From: a bacterium
GTDB taxonomy: Bacteria > Spirochaetota > UBA4802 > UBA5550
NCBI GenBank assembly: GCA_024224995.1
Contig: JAAENB010000582.1
Coordinates: 1 to 46,262, forward strand
Direction: 5' to 3'
DNA length: 46,262 nucleotides
Of this stretch, positions 25,201 to 33,525 are shown piece by piece. Both the position numbers and the translations under genes were made by a program. The notes below the pieces were generated by a model. It saw nothing but the letters and a program-made list of their open reading frames with translations. It was not told where the DNA came from and made no database searches. Positions within the stretch are counted from its first letter, which is position 1. Every line of letters starts with the position of its first letter.

Positions 25201-25399
25201 ATTTTTCTATAAAAAATAGCAAAAAATAGTAAAAAACAGTAAAAAACACTGAAAAACTCAATATTTTTAGACATAATCTACCCCATTAATGTTACAAAAA
25301 AGCAGAAAAGTTATTCATTTCTTTCAAAAATCGACCGATTCAGAGAACAGGTCAACAAGCCCAGTCCACGGAGGGATGGGTATGGCCTGGGAGGTTAAT

Positions 25400-25564
25400 A
25401 TGGATAATCTCATGAAAACGGAGGATCGTGAGATAAAGCCGGGTAAAGTACGAGGAAATCCAAAAAAGATACAGGAGTATCGGGACAGGATTTCCGATGA
25501 ATCATATCTGGACCATGCAATTTCAAAGATTGCCACTGATTTATCTCATTATCTAACGAAATGA
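25400..25564 (+). CDS. Small FlgM-like protein
   Basis: I start at the ATG at 25400, which has GGGAGG five bases upstream and gives 54 residues. Earlier starts (25289) have no ribosome binding site. The product is charged and helical: KKIQEYRDRISDESYLDHAI then SKIATDLSHYL. This pattern (I..R..RI.D..Y...AI..IA..L) resembles the C-terminal sigma-28-binding part of FlgM anti-sigma factors, but the N-terminal half is short and no flagellar gene is near. Treat the resemblance as a hint. It is followed by two hairpins and then the AI-2E family gene. Confidence 0.5.
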   Translation: MDNLMKTEDREIKPGKVRGNPKKIQEYRDRISDESYLDHAISKIATDLSHYLTK

Positions 25565-25583
25565 AGTAATGGTATTATCTGGG

Positions 25584-25649
25584 AATCGGTATGCAAATAC
25601 CGGTTTAGAGCACATTAGAGCGGGTGGTGGCCATACACCGCCCGCTCTA
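25584..25649. other. Two consecutive stable hairpins in a 110-bp gap
   Basis: The first is CGGTAT-GCAA-ATACCG (25587-25602, with a GNRA-type loop and weak extension to 25584-25605). The second is TAGAGCGGG at 25616-25624 pairing CCCGCTCTA at 25641-25649, continued by GGTG/CACC and one G-U pair around a six-base loop. Neither is followed by a T-run on the plus strand. They lie in the gap ahead of the AI-2E family gene and could be a leader RNA structure or a palindromic repeat. Confidence 0.5.
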
Positions 25650-25675
25650 AAAACAACAAGGCTGCTATTAATAAC

Positions 25676-26827
25676 ATGGAAAAAAAAGAAGGAATACAAA
25701 TAATAAACAAAAAGAACTCATATTTTGCTCTTCAAGAAAACAAGGTATTAAAGACATTATTCTATAGTTTATTCCTGGTCATTATTGTCTCACTTATTTA
25801 TATCTTCAGATATTACTTGTGGCCTTTTTTATTTGCCATTATCCTGTATGTTGCTCTGAAACCGCTTCATGACACTATTACCAAATATGTAAAAAGCCGC
25901 ACGCTTAGTTCAAATATTGTAATTCTTGCTCTCTTTTTATTAATATTGGTACCGCTTTTTTTCCTGCTGCTCTCTCTAGCAGGACAGATATCCTCTTTAA
26001 CAGAACAGATATCCTCTTTATTAAAAGACGGTGAAGTCTATACAGCATTTATAAACAAGATAAAGAGCAACGATTTTATTAATAATGCCATACAAAAATT
26101 CAATATCAACCAAGATGAACTCTTTAAAAATGGCGTAAAATTTATTCAGGAGAAGGCCGGTACAGCATTCTCAAATATCTCTCTAATTGTAACCCTTCCG
26201 GTTAATTTTTTGATTAATTTCTTTTTTATGCTTCTCATGCTCTTCTTCCTGTTAAAAGACGGTGAAAAATTAGGCACGACCGTGTATAAAACACTGCCCT
26301 TTCCCGACGATATTGAAAAAAAGGTTATTGACCGCCTAAAAGAAGTGATCAAAGTTCTTTTGGCCGGCAACCTGCTCATTATGCTTTTACAGGGTTTTAT
26401 GATCGGTTTAGGTCTCAAGATTGCCGGGTTAGACGAAACGTACCTGCTCTGGGGAAGTATTGCTGCCATATTATCCCTCATTCCTGTTGTGGGAACATCT
26501 CTCATATGGCTTCCTTCGGTGCTCTATTTAGTAGTTACCGGGGATTATGGATATGCAATATTTGTAGGGGCATGGTCTCTTTCCTGGTACCTTATTCTTG
26601 AAAACCTGCTCAAGCCAAAGGTTTTTGGAGAACGGCTTAATTTTCATCCCGTATTATTCTTCTTTCTTCTTCTTGGCAGTATTAAAGCACTGAGCCTTCC
26701 CGGTGTTTTAATCGGGCCTATTCTTCTTACTCTTTTTTATTCATTCTGGGAAATCTACAAATTGCTGGATGAATACGACATGGGGAAAAAGATTACTGAG
26801 AACCCGGACTCAGGGCTTGCGCCTTGA
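25676..26827 (+). CDS. AI-2E family (UPF0118/PerM-like) membrane permease
   Basis: The 383-residue protein has about eight membrane helices: two near 28-62, one near 75-105, then a soluble segment (110-170), a pair near 175-200 and a cluster from 230 to 365. The PVVGTSLIWLPS and LLGSIKALSLPGVLIGPI blocks are typical of the family. Members export small molecules or are linked to Na+/H+ exchange, and the substrate here is unknown. The ATG has no good ribosome binding site; two hairpins are in the leader. The TGA stop lies inside a perfect 32-bp palindrome. Confidence 0.88.
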   Translation: MEKKEGIQIINKKNSYFALQENKVLKTLFYSLFLVIIVSLIYIFRYYLWPFLFAIILYVALKPLHDTITKYVKSRTLSSNIVILALFLLILVPLFFLLLSLAGQISSLTEQISSLLKDGEVYTAFINKIKSNDFINNAIQKFNINQDELFKNGVKFIQEKAGTAFSNISLIVTLPVNFLINFFFMLLMLFFLLKDGEKLGTTVYKTLPFPDDIEKKVIDRLKEVIKVLLAGNLLIMLLQGFMIGLGLKIAGLDETYLLWGSIAAILSLIPVVGTSLIWLPSVLYLVVTGDYGYAIFVGAWSLSWYLILENLLKPKVFGERLNFHPVLFFFLLLGSIKALSLPGVLIGPILLTLFYSFWEIYKLLDEYDMGKKITENPDSGLAP

Positions 26828-26855
26828 AAACGACGTTACGTAACGTCGTTTTCAA
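26824..26855. terminator. Perfect 32-bp palindrome between convergent genes
   Basis: TTGAAAACGACGTTAC is followed directly by its exact reverse complement with no spacer. It includes the stop codon of the AI-2E family gene and ends 14 bases before the stop of the convergent acyltransferase-hydrolase gene. As RNA it ends in TTTT on either strand, so it may work as a bidirectional terminator. Its TTGAAA edge is shared with the hairpins at 20091 and 24618. Confidence 0.6.
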
Positions 26856-26868
26856 AAGGAACCTGCAA

Positions 26869-29067
26869 CTATTTCTTAAATACTTCATTTAAAAACTGGA
26901 GTATTTTTGAGGTTACCTTTTTTAGTTCCTCTCCTCGTACTATTCCATGCCTGTCGGAATATATCCGGTAGAGCTCTTTATCCTTGCTTCCCAGTTTTTC
27001 AAAGATATCAAGCCCGCTTGTGGGATTCACTACGGGATCATTGGAGCCCTGTACCACGAGGCAGGGTATTTTCACTTCCTCAAGCCTTCCTTCTACCACA
27101 TTCATCAGTTTTCCCAATTCATTCACCCCGCTTATGGGATTTCTAAAATAATTGATGTGCGGATTTTCAGGGTCGTTTTTGACAAATTCCATTGCTCCCT
27201 TTTCAAGACGAACTTTTTTTATGAATTTATTCCACACCACTACTGCTGAAGAAAGACGGGAAGATATATTCTGCAAGCGCAGGGGCGCGTTAATAGAAAC
27301 AACACCTTTTAATTTATTTCCCTTATTGGCTGCCTGCAATAAAGAAAGGCCTGCTCCTGTTGAAAAACCGATTATGGCAAAATCTTTTACACTGTTTTTC
27401 ATTACAACGTAGGCCCTGTTCACGGAATTATACCACTCATACCAGTTTCTATGTCCCAGGTCTTCGGGCGCGGTACCGTGGCCCCTGAGCCTGGCTCCAT
27501 ATACAACATACCCTTCTTTATGAAGGTTTTCCGCTAAAAGCCGCATCTCTTCCGGTGCGGCCATATACCCATGAACAAGAATAACTCCTTTCCGCTTATT
27601 AAACCTCTTGAGAGAAAAAGAATCTTTCAGAAAAAAAGGACTCCCAATATTCTCCGGTTTTGTCTCCCCTTCGATATAATATTTTTTATAATCCCGGTTA
27701 AACAGTTTCATGTCGAGTTCTATAAACTTCTTTCTTGTCATGCGCCGTATGACACTTCCGGGCAGCATTGACAGTCTTCGAACTGTTTTTAGAAGATGCG
27801 TTAAGGGCTCAACCTCGTTCTTTAATACCTCAACAATATTGTTTTGCCGTACATCATGAAAGGCGTACGCATTGTTAAATTTTTCTTTATGTTTGTAAAT
27901 ATACCCGTCTTTAACCGTTATGAGATTATCGGATACGGCAGCTTCTATAAAACTGTCGTATTTATCATTAAAATCATCAGTTCTCAGGTTATACTGTTTC
28001 TTACTGAGCGTTGAATGAAAATTCGTGAGATTCAGTTTTTTGATACTTTCAATTGCCAGGTTTGCCCTGTTTTTAAAATCAGTCTCTTCAATGGAGTTTC
28101 CCCGGTACATAGAGAGCAGACAGGCATAGAGGTGATCATGGTTTACCGTTGTCATAGCATAAATTGAATCCATATAGGCGTACATCAGGTCGATACTTAC
28201 TTTTGGAAGGGGCAGTTCCTTCCGTCTTACTTCCTTGTCGAGATAGAGTTTATTATCATGCATCCTGTTCCTGGCATTGCTCGATCTTTCGAGAAATTTC
28301 TTTACGGAGATGGGTTTTCCAAAATTTATGTCGATATCCACCCCTTCCAGAAGCATGGTCCCTTCAACCTCAAGCTCCTCTTCCATTCTTGGGGAAACAT
28401 CTTTTGTAAACTTTTCTACAAGTCTTAATATGGCATTATTCTTAGCCCGTACCGGGTAATAGGTTATATTTACCGGTACTATTTCGGTATTTCTTCTCCG
28501 GATATTATAAATATCATCATCACTGAGACTAAAATGCTCTTTGTATTTTTCAATTCCTTCAATAAAGCCAATCTCATGAAAATAGCGGATCTTTTCACGG
28601 TAAAACTGGGTCCGCAGAGCCAGGCGAGCGGCCCCGGTATGAGGAGGTCTTCGTATCCCGGAATTATATACCAGGTACTTGCCTTTTTCGATCAGTTTTT
28701 TATCCTTCAGCATCTGTCCTTCAGGGAATATGATTATCGACATATCGCCGGTAAGTAAAGCATTGGTAAGTATTTTTTTTCGATCGGGATCTTTTGTTGA
28801 TATTGCTCCCAGTTTTTCCAGTATTTTCCCAAAAGTTCCTTCAAAAAAAGAATGATAGGCCAGGGAAAGGGTGTATTTTCCGGTGCATTTTTTGATCATT
28901 GACGGCAGGAAGGTTGTTTCAATCCGGGTGAAATGGTTTACCACGTAGAGTACCGGCTGGTTTGGTATATTTTCCTCTCCGTGAAGCCGTATGTCGGCAT
29001 CGCTTGCCTTTAAGATCGCGTCCAGGGTCGCGTATGAAGTTTTTAATAACAGCTTTGAAATTGCCAT
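26869..29067 (-). CDS. Acyltransferase fused to an alpha/beta hydrolase (lysophospholipase-like)
   Basis: The 732-residue protein joins two lipid enzymes. Residues 30-260 are a PlsC-like glycerolipid acyltransferase with NHFTRIE (H-x4-E instead of the usual H-x4-D; His45) and FPEG at 114-117. A helical middle (290-450) has no recognised domain. Residues 490-730 are an alpha/beta hydrolase: VHGYMAAPEE oxyanion region, nucleophile Ser569 in GFSTG, Asp677 in GSNDPVVNP and His707. Together they could remodel acyl chains on a phospholipid. There is no signal peptide. The gene is convergent with the AI-2E family gene across the 32-bp palindrome. Confidence 0.88.
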   Translation of the reverse strand: MAISKLLLKTSYATLDAILKASDADIRLHGEENIPNQPVLYVVNHFTRIETTFLPSMIKKCTGKYTLSLAYHSFFEGTFGKILEKLGAISTKDPDRKKILTNALLTGDMSIIIFPEGQMLKDKKLIEKGKYLVYNSGIRRPPHTGAARLALRTQFYREKIRYFHEIGFIEGIEKYKEHFSLSDDDIYNIRRRNTEIVPVNITYYPVRAKNNAILRLVEKFTKDVSPRMEEELEVEGTMLLEGVDIDINFGKPISVKKFLERSSNARNRMHDNKLYLDKEVRRKELPLPKVSIDLMYAYMDSIYAMTTVNHDHLYACLLSMYRGNSIEETDFKNRANLAIESIKKLNLTNFHSTLSKKQYNLRTDDFNDKYDSFIEAAVSDNLITVKDGYIYKHKEKFNNAYAFHDVRQNNIVEVLKNEVEPLTHLLKTVRRLSMLPGSVIRRMTRKKFIELDMKLFNRDYKKYYIEGETKPENIGSPFFLKDSFSLKRFNKRKGVILVHGYMAAPEEMRLLAENLHKEGYVVYGARLRGHGTAPEDLGHRNWYEWYNSVNRAYVVMKNSVKDFAIIGFSTGAGLSLLQAANKGNKLKGVVSINAPLRLQNISSRLSSAVVVWNKFIKKVRLEKGAMEFVKNDPENPHINYFRNPISGVNELGKLMNVVEGRLEEVKIPCLVVQGSNDPVVNPTSGLDIFEKLGSKDKELYRIYSDRHGIVRGEELKKVTSKILQFLNEVFKK

Positions 29068-29170
29068 CTCTTACTCCTCAATGTTGACTTTATTAATCTT
29101 CCCGCATTAATAAAGTACTCAATTTTAGTGAGTTAGCCAATAAATTTTTCATATAAAATATAAAAAGATC

Positions 29171-29578
29171 TTAATATTTTCCGGTATAATAATCTTCCAA
29201 TATCTCGGCGTGGTCAAAAGCCAGGTCTTTAGGCAAATCTTCCCGGGAAAACAAGCCGACTTCCTGCGCGTCGTCTGCCGCAACCGGCTCTCCCTCTGCT
29301 GTGGCTATAAATACTGTTGTTAGTGTGTGTTGACGCGGGTCTCTTGATGGGTCGGAATAGGTATGGAATTGCCGTACCAGGCTTACATTCAGCGATGTTT
29401 CCTCATAGGCTTCCCGTACTGCTGCCGCTTCCAGGCTCTCTCCATAATCAACAAACCCTCCGGGGATGGCCCAGCCATGGGGCGGGTTTTTCCGCTTTAT
29501 TAAAACAATCTTTCCATCGATCTCTATTAATATATCTGCTGTTGGAGTGGGGTTCTTATATTCTTTTTTTTCTTTCAT
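29171..29578 (-). CDS. Nudix hydrolase (ADP-ribose pyrophosphatase-like)
   Basis: The 135-residue enzyme has a Nudix box starting at Gly41: [20 protein letters not shown], with Glu47, Arg55-Glu56 and Glu59-Glu60 all present. The final Gly of the consensus is Ser62. [11 protein letters not shown] upstream and the length fit small ADP-ribose or nucleotide-sugar pyrophosphatases that clean up nucleoside diphosphate derivatives. It is a single gene. Three 18-bp GC-rich tandem repeats separate it from the partner-switching operon. Confidence 0.9.
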   Translation of the reverse strand: MKEKKEYKNPTPTADILIEIDGKIVLIKRKNPPHGWAIPGGFVDYGESLEAAAVREAYEETSLNVSLVRQFHTYSDPSRDPRQHTLTTVFIATAEGEPVAADDAQEVGLFSREDLPKDLAFDHAEILEDYYTGKY

Positions 29579-29627
29579 AAATCGTTTCCCTATCCCCCTA
29601 CAACCTCTCTTGAGCCCCCTTTGGGGG

Positions 29628-29681
29628 TGCGACCCCTGCGAGGGGTGCGACCCCTGCGAGGGGTGCGACCCCTGCGAGGGG
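29628..29681. repeat. Three perfect 18-bp tandem repeats
   Basis: TGCGACCCCTGCGAGGGG occurs three times in a row (29628-29645, 29646-29663, 29664-29681). Each unit is itself partly palindromic (CCCCTGCGAGGGG). Outer arms AGCCCCC near 29613 and GGGGGGCT near 29685 are complementary, so the whole block can fold into a large hairpin with TTTs near the end of the gene at 29696. It may stop transcription of the minus-strand operon. Confidence 0.75.
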
Positions 29682-29695
29682 CTGGGGGGCTTTAC

Positions 29696-30844
29696 TTAGA
29701 CTAAATCAAAATTTTTAACTAAAGTTATTTCATTTCCCTGTTCATTGAACGAAACTTCATCAAAAGAATTTTTTATCATCTGCAATCCTACTCCATGATA
29801 ATTGGTAAAAATGCTTTCAAGGAGAGCGTCGTCGGCAACCATAAATTCATGCCAGTTAAATCCTTTTCCGTCATCCAGGATTCTATATACGACCCTGTTA
29901 TCTTCCAGGATATAATCAATATGGACTCGCCTGTTCTTAATATTACCCTCATCGCTTTCTTTCAAAAGAATTTCCAGGTAATTCCCTTCTCTCAGTTTCA
30001 ATTCCGTTTTTTTGTCATAGTCCACTTCCAGGTTGCCATGCTCTATGGCATTTATTAATGCTTCCTGAAGCGCTATTTGCACAAAAAGTATCTGGTTGCG
30101 GGATAGTTTTCCGTCCAGGTTCCGGGTTAAGCGGTAACAAAAAAGATTAATTTGTCTAATCTCATTGGTCATTCGATAATGACTTGTTTCATTAGTTAAC
30201 CAGCTGTTTGCTATAAAATCGCTTTGCAGCAGTTTACCGATTACAAATATGCTGCTCAGTTCATCTCCAACAAAAAGAGGAGTCAGTTTTAACTGTACAT
30301 TTTGAATATCGTCCATTCCCGTTATTTTTACCGGTGATATGATCTCTGCTTCAATTCCCTCGAATACATCTTTTAACTTGTCCAGGATCATCTGCTTATA
30401 ATTCAGATCATCAGCTATATCCGAAAGACTGAATATCTCCCGTAAGGGTTTGCCTTTAAAATCATTATCGTCGATATGAAAGCTTTTTTTAAAAGCGCTA
30501 TTATATTCTATTATCTGGCCAAAGCCATTAAGTAATAGAATCATTTCACTGGTGTTTTCCGTAATAAGCCTGGTAAACTCAAATTGATCTTCAATTTTCC
30601 GGAACTCTTTTTTGAACTCACCGGCCAGTTTCCGGCTAATCAGTAAATAGATTACCATGTATATGGCTATCAACAATGCAATAACCAGAATTTTTAATAA
30701 CGGTAACGCGTCATCAAATAAAACCCTGTTTAATATATAGTACAGAGTCACAAATATGATGGAAATAATTACCATTGCAATGGGAATTATTTTCCCTATT
30801 GTTTTTTCCGCTTTATTTATAGAAGACTTTATATAATCAATCAT
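29696..30844 (-). CDS. Membrane PAS protein with anti-sigma-type HATPase (RsbW-like)
   Basis: The 382-residue protein has two membrane helices (about 20-40 and 47-68), a PAS domain (85-205) and a C-terminal HATPase_c_2-type kinase domain. The kinase domain has ALQEALINAIEHGN as N-box, DDGKGF, and HGVGLQMI. There is no phospho-histidine box, so it is of the serine-kinase/anti-sigma kind and should act on a STAS protein rather than a response regulator. It is 55 bases after the aldolase-like gene on the minus strand and belongs to one operon with the SpoIIE phosphatase at 32063-33430. The STAS protein at 23343-23687 is the nearest candidate partner. Confidence 0.85.
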   Translation of the reverse strand: MIDYIKSSINKAEKTIGKIIPIAMVIISIIFVTLYYILNRVLFDDALPLLKILVIALLIAIYMVIYLLISRKLAGEFKKEFRKIEDQFEFTRLITENTSEMILLLNGFGQIIEYNSAFKKSFHIDDNDFKGKPLREIFSLSDIADDLNYKQMILDKLKDVFEGIEAEIISPVKITGMDDIQNVQLKLTPLFVGDELSSIFVIGKLLQSDFIANSWLTNETSHYRMTNEIRQINLFCYRLTRNLDGKLSRNQILFVQIALQEALINAIEHGNLEVDYDKKTELKLREGNYLEILLKESDEGNIKNRRVHIDYILEDNRVVYRILDDGKGFNWHEFMVADDALLESIFTNYHGVGLQMIKNSFDEVSFNEQGNEITLVKNFDLV

Positions 30845-30899
30845 TGGCTACACACTTTTTTTTAAATAATAAAACATCTGCGAGATTTTTCAAGCAAAA

Positions 30900-32066
30900 T
30901 TATCGCCCGGATATCATCTTTTTATACGCGTTAAAACAGAGTCTTTCAACATCCACAAGGGCTTGAAAGGCATCGGTAAAATCTTTTTTTCCCACGGTAA
31001 AAAGCCCGTGCCCATATACAATGGCTCCTCTTCCTGTTAAAGCAGGGGGTAAGGTGTTGCATAAACCTGTTGGCCCTGTTCCCACTTCTCCTGCTACAAT
31101 GGGTATATCCTCAATAAACCTCTTTTTTGAGCACTTGATATGGCACTTTCCCCTGTTAGCACAGTCATCTTCATGGCAAATCATTGAGATAATTACTGAA
31201 AATTTCGGATGCCCGTGCAGTATTGAACTGTTGCCGGTTAAAGAATATATACTTTTATGCGCGGTAAACTCACTGGAAGCGGTTATGGCATTGGTTGATG
31301 AATTATCTATGGGGCATGGATCAATACACCCTTCCAGCTCATCAAGCGAACTGGCTGTCTGGCTGATATAAATTGTTTCACCCAGTTTATACGATATATT
31401 TCCAAAAAAAGAATCAACCATCCGGGACTCTATTGTAAGCTTCCCGGACTCTATTATAGCATCAAACACATCCTCTCCCGTTAAAAACGGCCCCTTTTTC
31501 ATTGCGGGAGATTGGGGAATGGCATTCAAAAACCGTTCATACGTATCCAGCCCCTTTTCCACAATAGCGCTGGTTGCCGAGCGGAGCCGAGGCCCACAGA
31601 TATAATCGGTAAAAAACTTTACATATCCCGAAAAACAGACAGAGCTATATGTTACAAATGCCTGCTCCGGGCTTACTGTTCCATATGTCACTATTCCATG
31701 ATCGGGAATGAGTACGGATTTTCTTTTTTTTAGATGTTCTATTATGGGACGGGCTGTAAAGGTTTCTGCTACCGGGATATCATGCAAAAATGTTCTGGTT
31801 TCGGCATCTTCAGGTTTGATAATCGTTTTTTCCGCTATTGCCCTTTTGCCCAGGTAATTTAATATTGAAAAATACGGCTCTGCCGGTTTTGAAAACAAAA
31901 TACTGTTAATATTCAGTCCCGCTATAATTTCTTCCAGTACCTGTATCTCCGGCGCTTCCCGGTTCCATACAATATCCGCGTCAATCCCTCCCAGAACAGG
32001 GTCGCCCTGGCTGCAAAGACCCTGAGCAACCAGTTTATCATCATACTTTTTTATTAACTCTTTCAC
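30900..32066 (-). CDS. Tandem class II aldolase/adducin domain protein with cysteine insert
   Basis: The 388-residue protein has two class II aldolase/adducin-like domains. The first (1-165) is degenerate, with only PDHGIVTYG recognisable. The second (190-385) keeps the metal site: Glu266, HGHP (His284, His286) and His353 in YGHGLF. Fuculose-phosphate aldolase-like activity on a sugar phosphate is likely but unproven. An insert with Cys297, Cys302, Cys308 and Cys312 (CHEDDCANRGKCHIKC) could bind a metal or an Fe-S cluster. Its start overlaps the SpoIIE gene stop by four bases, so it is translated with a signalling phosphatase. Its place in this operon is unexpected. Confidence 0.82.
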   Translation of the reverse strand: MKELIKKYDDKLVAQGLCSQGDPVLGGIDADIVWNREAPEIQVLEEIIAGLNINSILFSKPAEPYFSILNYLGKRAIAEKTIIKPEDAETRTFLHDIPVAETFTARPIIEHLKKRKSVLIPDHGIVTYGTVSPEQAFVTYSSVCFSGYVKFFTDYICGPRLRSATSAIVEKGLDTYERFLNAIPQSPAMKKGPFLTGEDVFDAIIESGKLTIESRMVDSFFGNISYKLGETIYISQTASSLDELEGCIDPCPIDNSSTNAITASSEFTAHKSIYSLTGNSSILHGHPKFSVIISMICHEDDCANRGKCHIKCSKKRFIEDIPIVAGEVGTGPTGLCNTLPPALTGRGAIVYGHGLFTVGKKDFTDAFQALVDVERLCFNAYKKMISGR

Positions 32067-33430
32067 TTAATCTCCATTCCAACAATACATATATCGTCCA
32101 TAAAACTTCTTCCTCCTTTAAACTTCAAAAGCTCACTATAAATGGTTTGTACATAATCATGAATAGCCTGCTCACTGTTCTGAATCAGGATCTTTGACAA
32201 TATTTTATCACCAAACTCTTCATCTTTATAATTTACTGTTTCCGTTAGTCCATCGGTATAAAAAACCAGTTTATCTCCCGGCTGAAGCTGTATCTCGTTT
32301 TCTTCAAAATATATATCTTCAAGTATCCCCATTATTTTACCGCGGCTTCTCAGTTCAATAACCTGGTTATTTCTCACCAGGAAAGGAAAATTATGTCCTC
32401 CCCGCGAATATTTGAGTATCTTTTTTTCTCTATCAAGGATCGCGTAAAAGGCGGTAAAAAAATTATTACCCGTTAGAAGACTAACGGTTTTATCGTTTAG
32501 ATACTTTAAAAATTCTTTCGGTGATAATTTCACATTTTCAACCGTATTAATAAGAGTTTTGATCATACTGGTAATAAGGGCTGCCGGAACGCCATGTCCC
32601 GATACATCACTAATAAATATCCCATTAAGCTTTGGGTCTCCAAACTTAATAAAATCATAAAAATCCCCTCCAATATCATCAAGGGGCATATAAATAGAAG
32701 CTAATCTCAGTCCATCGGGTTCGGGTGTGGAAATGGGGATAAGATTCTGCTGTATGAGCCTGGCAAGCTTAAACTGGTTATCCAATTGCTGGTTTTTTTC
32801 ATCCAGTTTCGCGTCCGATTTTTCAATTATTGAATGTGAATAATAGGTAAAAAAGAAAAACAGGACTGTAATTCCAACAATGGTAAGAGCACGCAGCACG
32901 GCAGCTAAAGAGCCTCCTCCAAGATATCCCTCGGGATTAGAAACAAGCCAGAAACTAAGCCCCATAAACAAAAATGCGGTAAAGAATGACCAAAAATATG
33001 ATAAATATTTCTCTGTATCGGGAAAGATATAAAAAGCGACAAATGTTCCGGATAGAAGATAAAAATGGAAAGAAACATCCCTTCCCAGCAGAACCGATAC
33101 TGTTGAAAGAAATACCACTGAAGAGATATAAAAAAGGTTTCTTGAGAAGAAATAATTCCTCTTTTTATTAAGAATAATAGCCCCTATCATTGTCATGATA
33201 TATATAATAAAAAAACCTATCATTATCGACATTTTGGGTTTATATAACAATATTATGACAATATAAGTAAAAGTAAACAATGAAAGGAATAACGAGAGTG
33301 TATTTACCGTGATAATGTTCCTGGCAAGATGCTCCGGAATTGAGTCATCAACGCCCCTTTCTGTTATCATCTTCAGTATTTTTGTTATTTTATCCAATTT
33401 TCCATCTCTTTTATCAGGGAATGACCACAC
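32063..33430 (-). CDS. Membrane SpoIIE-type serine phosphatase
   Basis: The 455-residue protein has about six membrane helices (40-210), a short coiled coil (213-235) and a PP2C/SpoIIE phosphatase domain (240-455). The phosphatase motifs are DDIGGDFYDF, SDVSGHGVPAA, FYTDGLTE and MDDICIV. It should remove phosphate from a STAS antagonist and so release a sigma factor or other target. The start is uncertain: the GTG at 33430 has no ribosome binding site, while a TTG 12 codons later follows GGA. It overlaps the aldolase-like gene by four bases, and the anti-sigma kinase gene is third in the operon. Confidence 0.87.
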   Translation of the reverse strand: MWSFPDKRDGKLDKITKILKMITERGVDDSIPEHLARNIITVNTLSLFLSLFTFTYIVIILLYKPKMSIMIGFFIIYIMTMIGAIILNKKRNYFFSRNLFYISSVVFLSTVSVLLGRDVSFHFYLLSGTFVAFYIFPDTEKYLSYFWSFFTAFLFMGLSFWLVSNPEGYLGGGSLAAVLRALTIVGITVLFFFFTYYSHSIIEKSDAKLDEKNQQLDNQFKLARLIQQNLIPISTPEPDGLRLASIYMPLDDIGGDFYDFIKFGDPKLNGIFISDVSGHGVPAALITSMIKTLINTVENVKLSPKEFLKYLNDKTVSLLTGNNFFTAFYAILDREKKILKYSRGGHNFPFLVRNNQVIELRSRGKIMGILEDIYFEENEIQLQPGDKLVFYTDGLTETVNYKDEEFGDKILSKILIQNSEQAIHDYVQTIYSELLKFKGGRSFMDDICIVGMEIK

Positions 33431-33490
33431 ATGCTATCAATGTTGTATTCTATAAGCAGTATATTCACACGTCAATAAATAAAAAACTTC

Positions 33491-33519
33491 TTGCAAATCC
33501 GCTTTTAAAACAGTATTAA
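33491..33519 (+). promoter_or_regulatory. Promoter placing transcription start at a start codon
   Basis: TTGCAA (33491-33496), 17-base spacer, TATTAA (33514-33519). The expected start point is at or within a base or two of the ATG at 33526, and no ribosome binding site is seen there, which suggests a leaderless mRNA. Confidence 0.45.
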
Positions 33520-33525
33520 TTAAAT

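Noticed and set aside
29628..29681. CRISPR array
   Set aside because: Only three 18-bp units in direct contact without spacers, and no cas genes.
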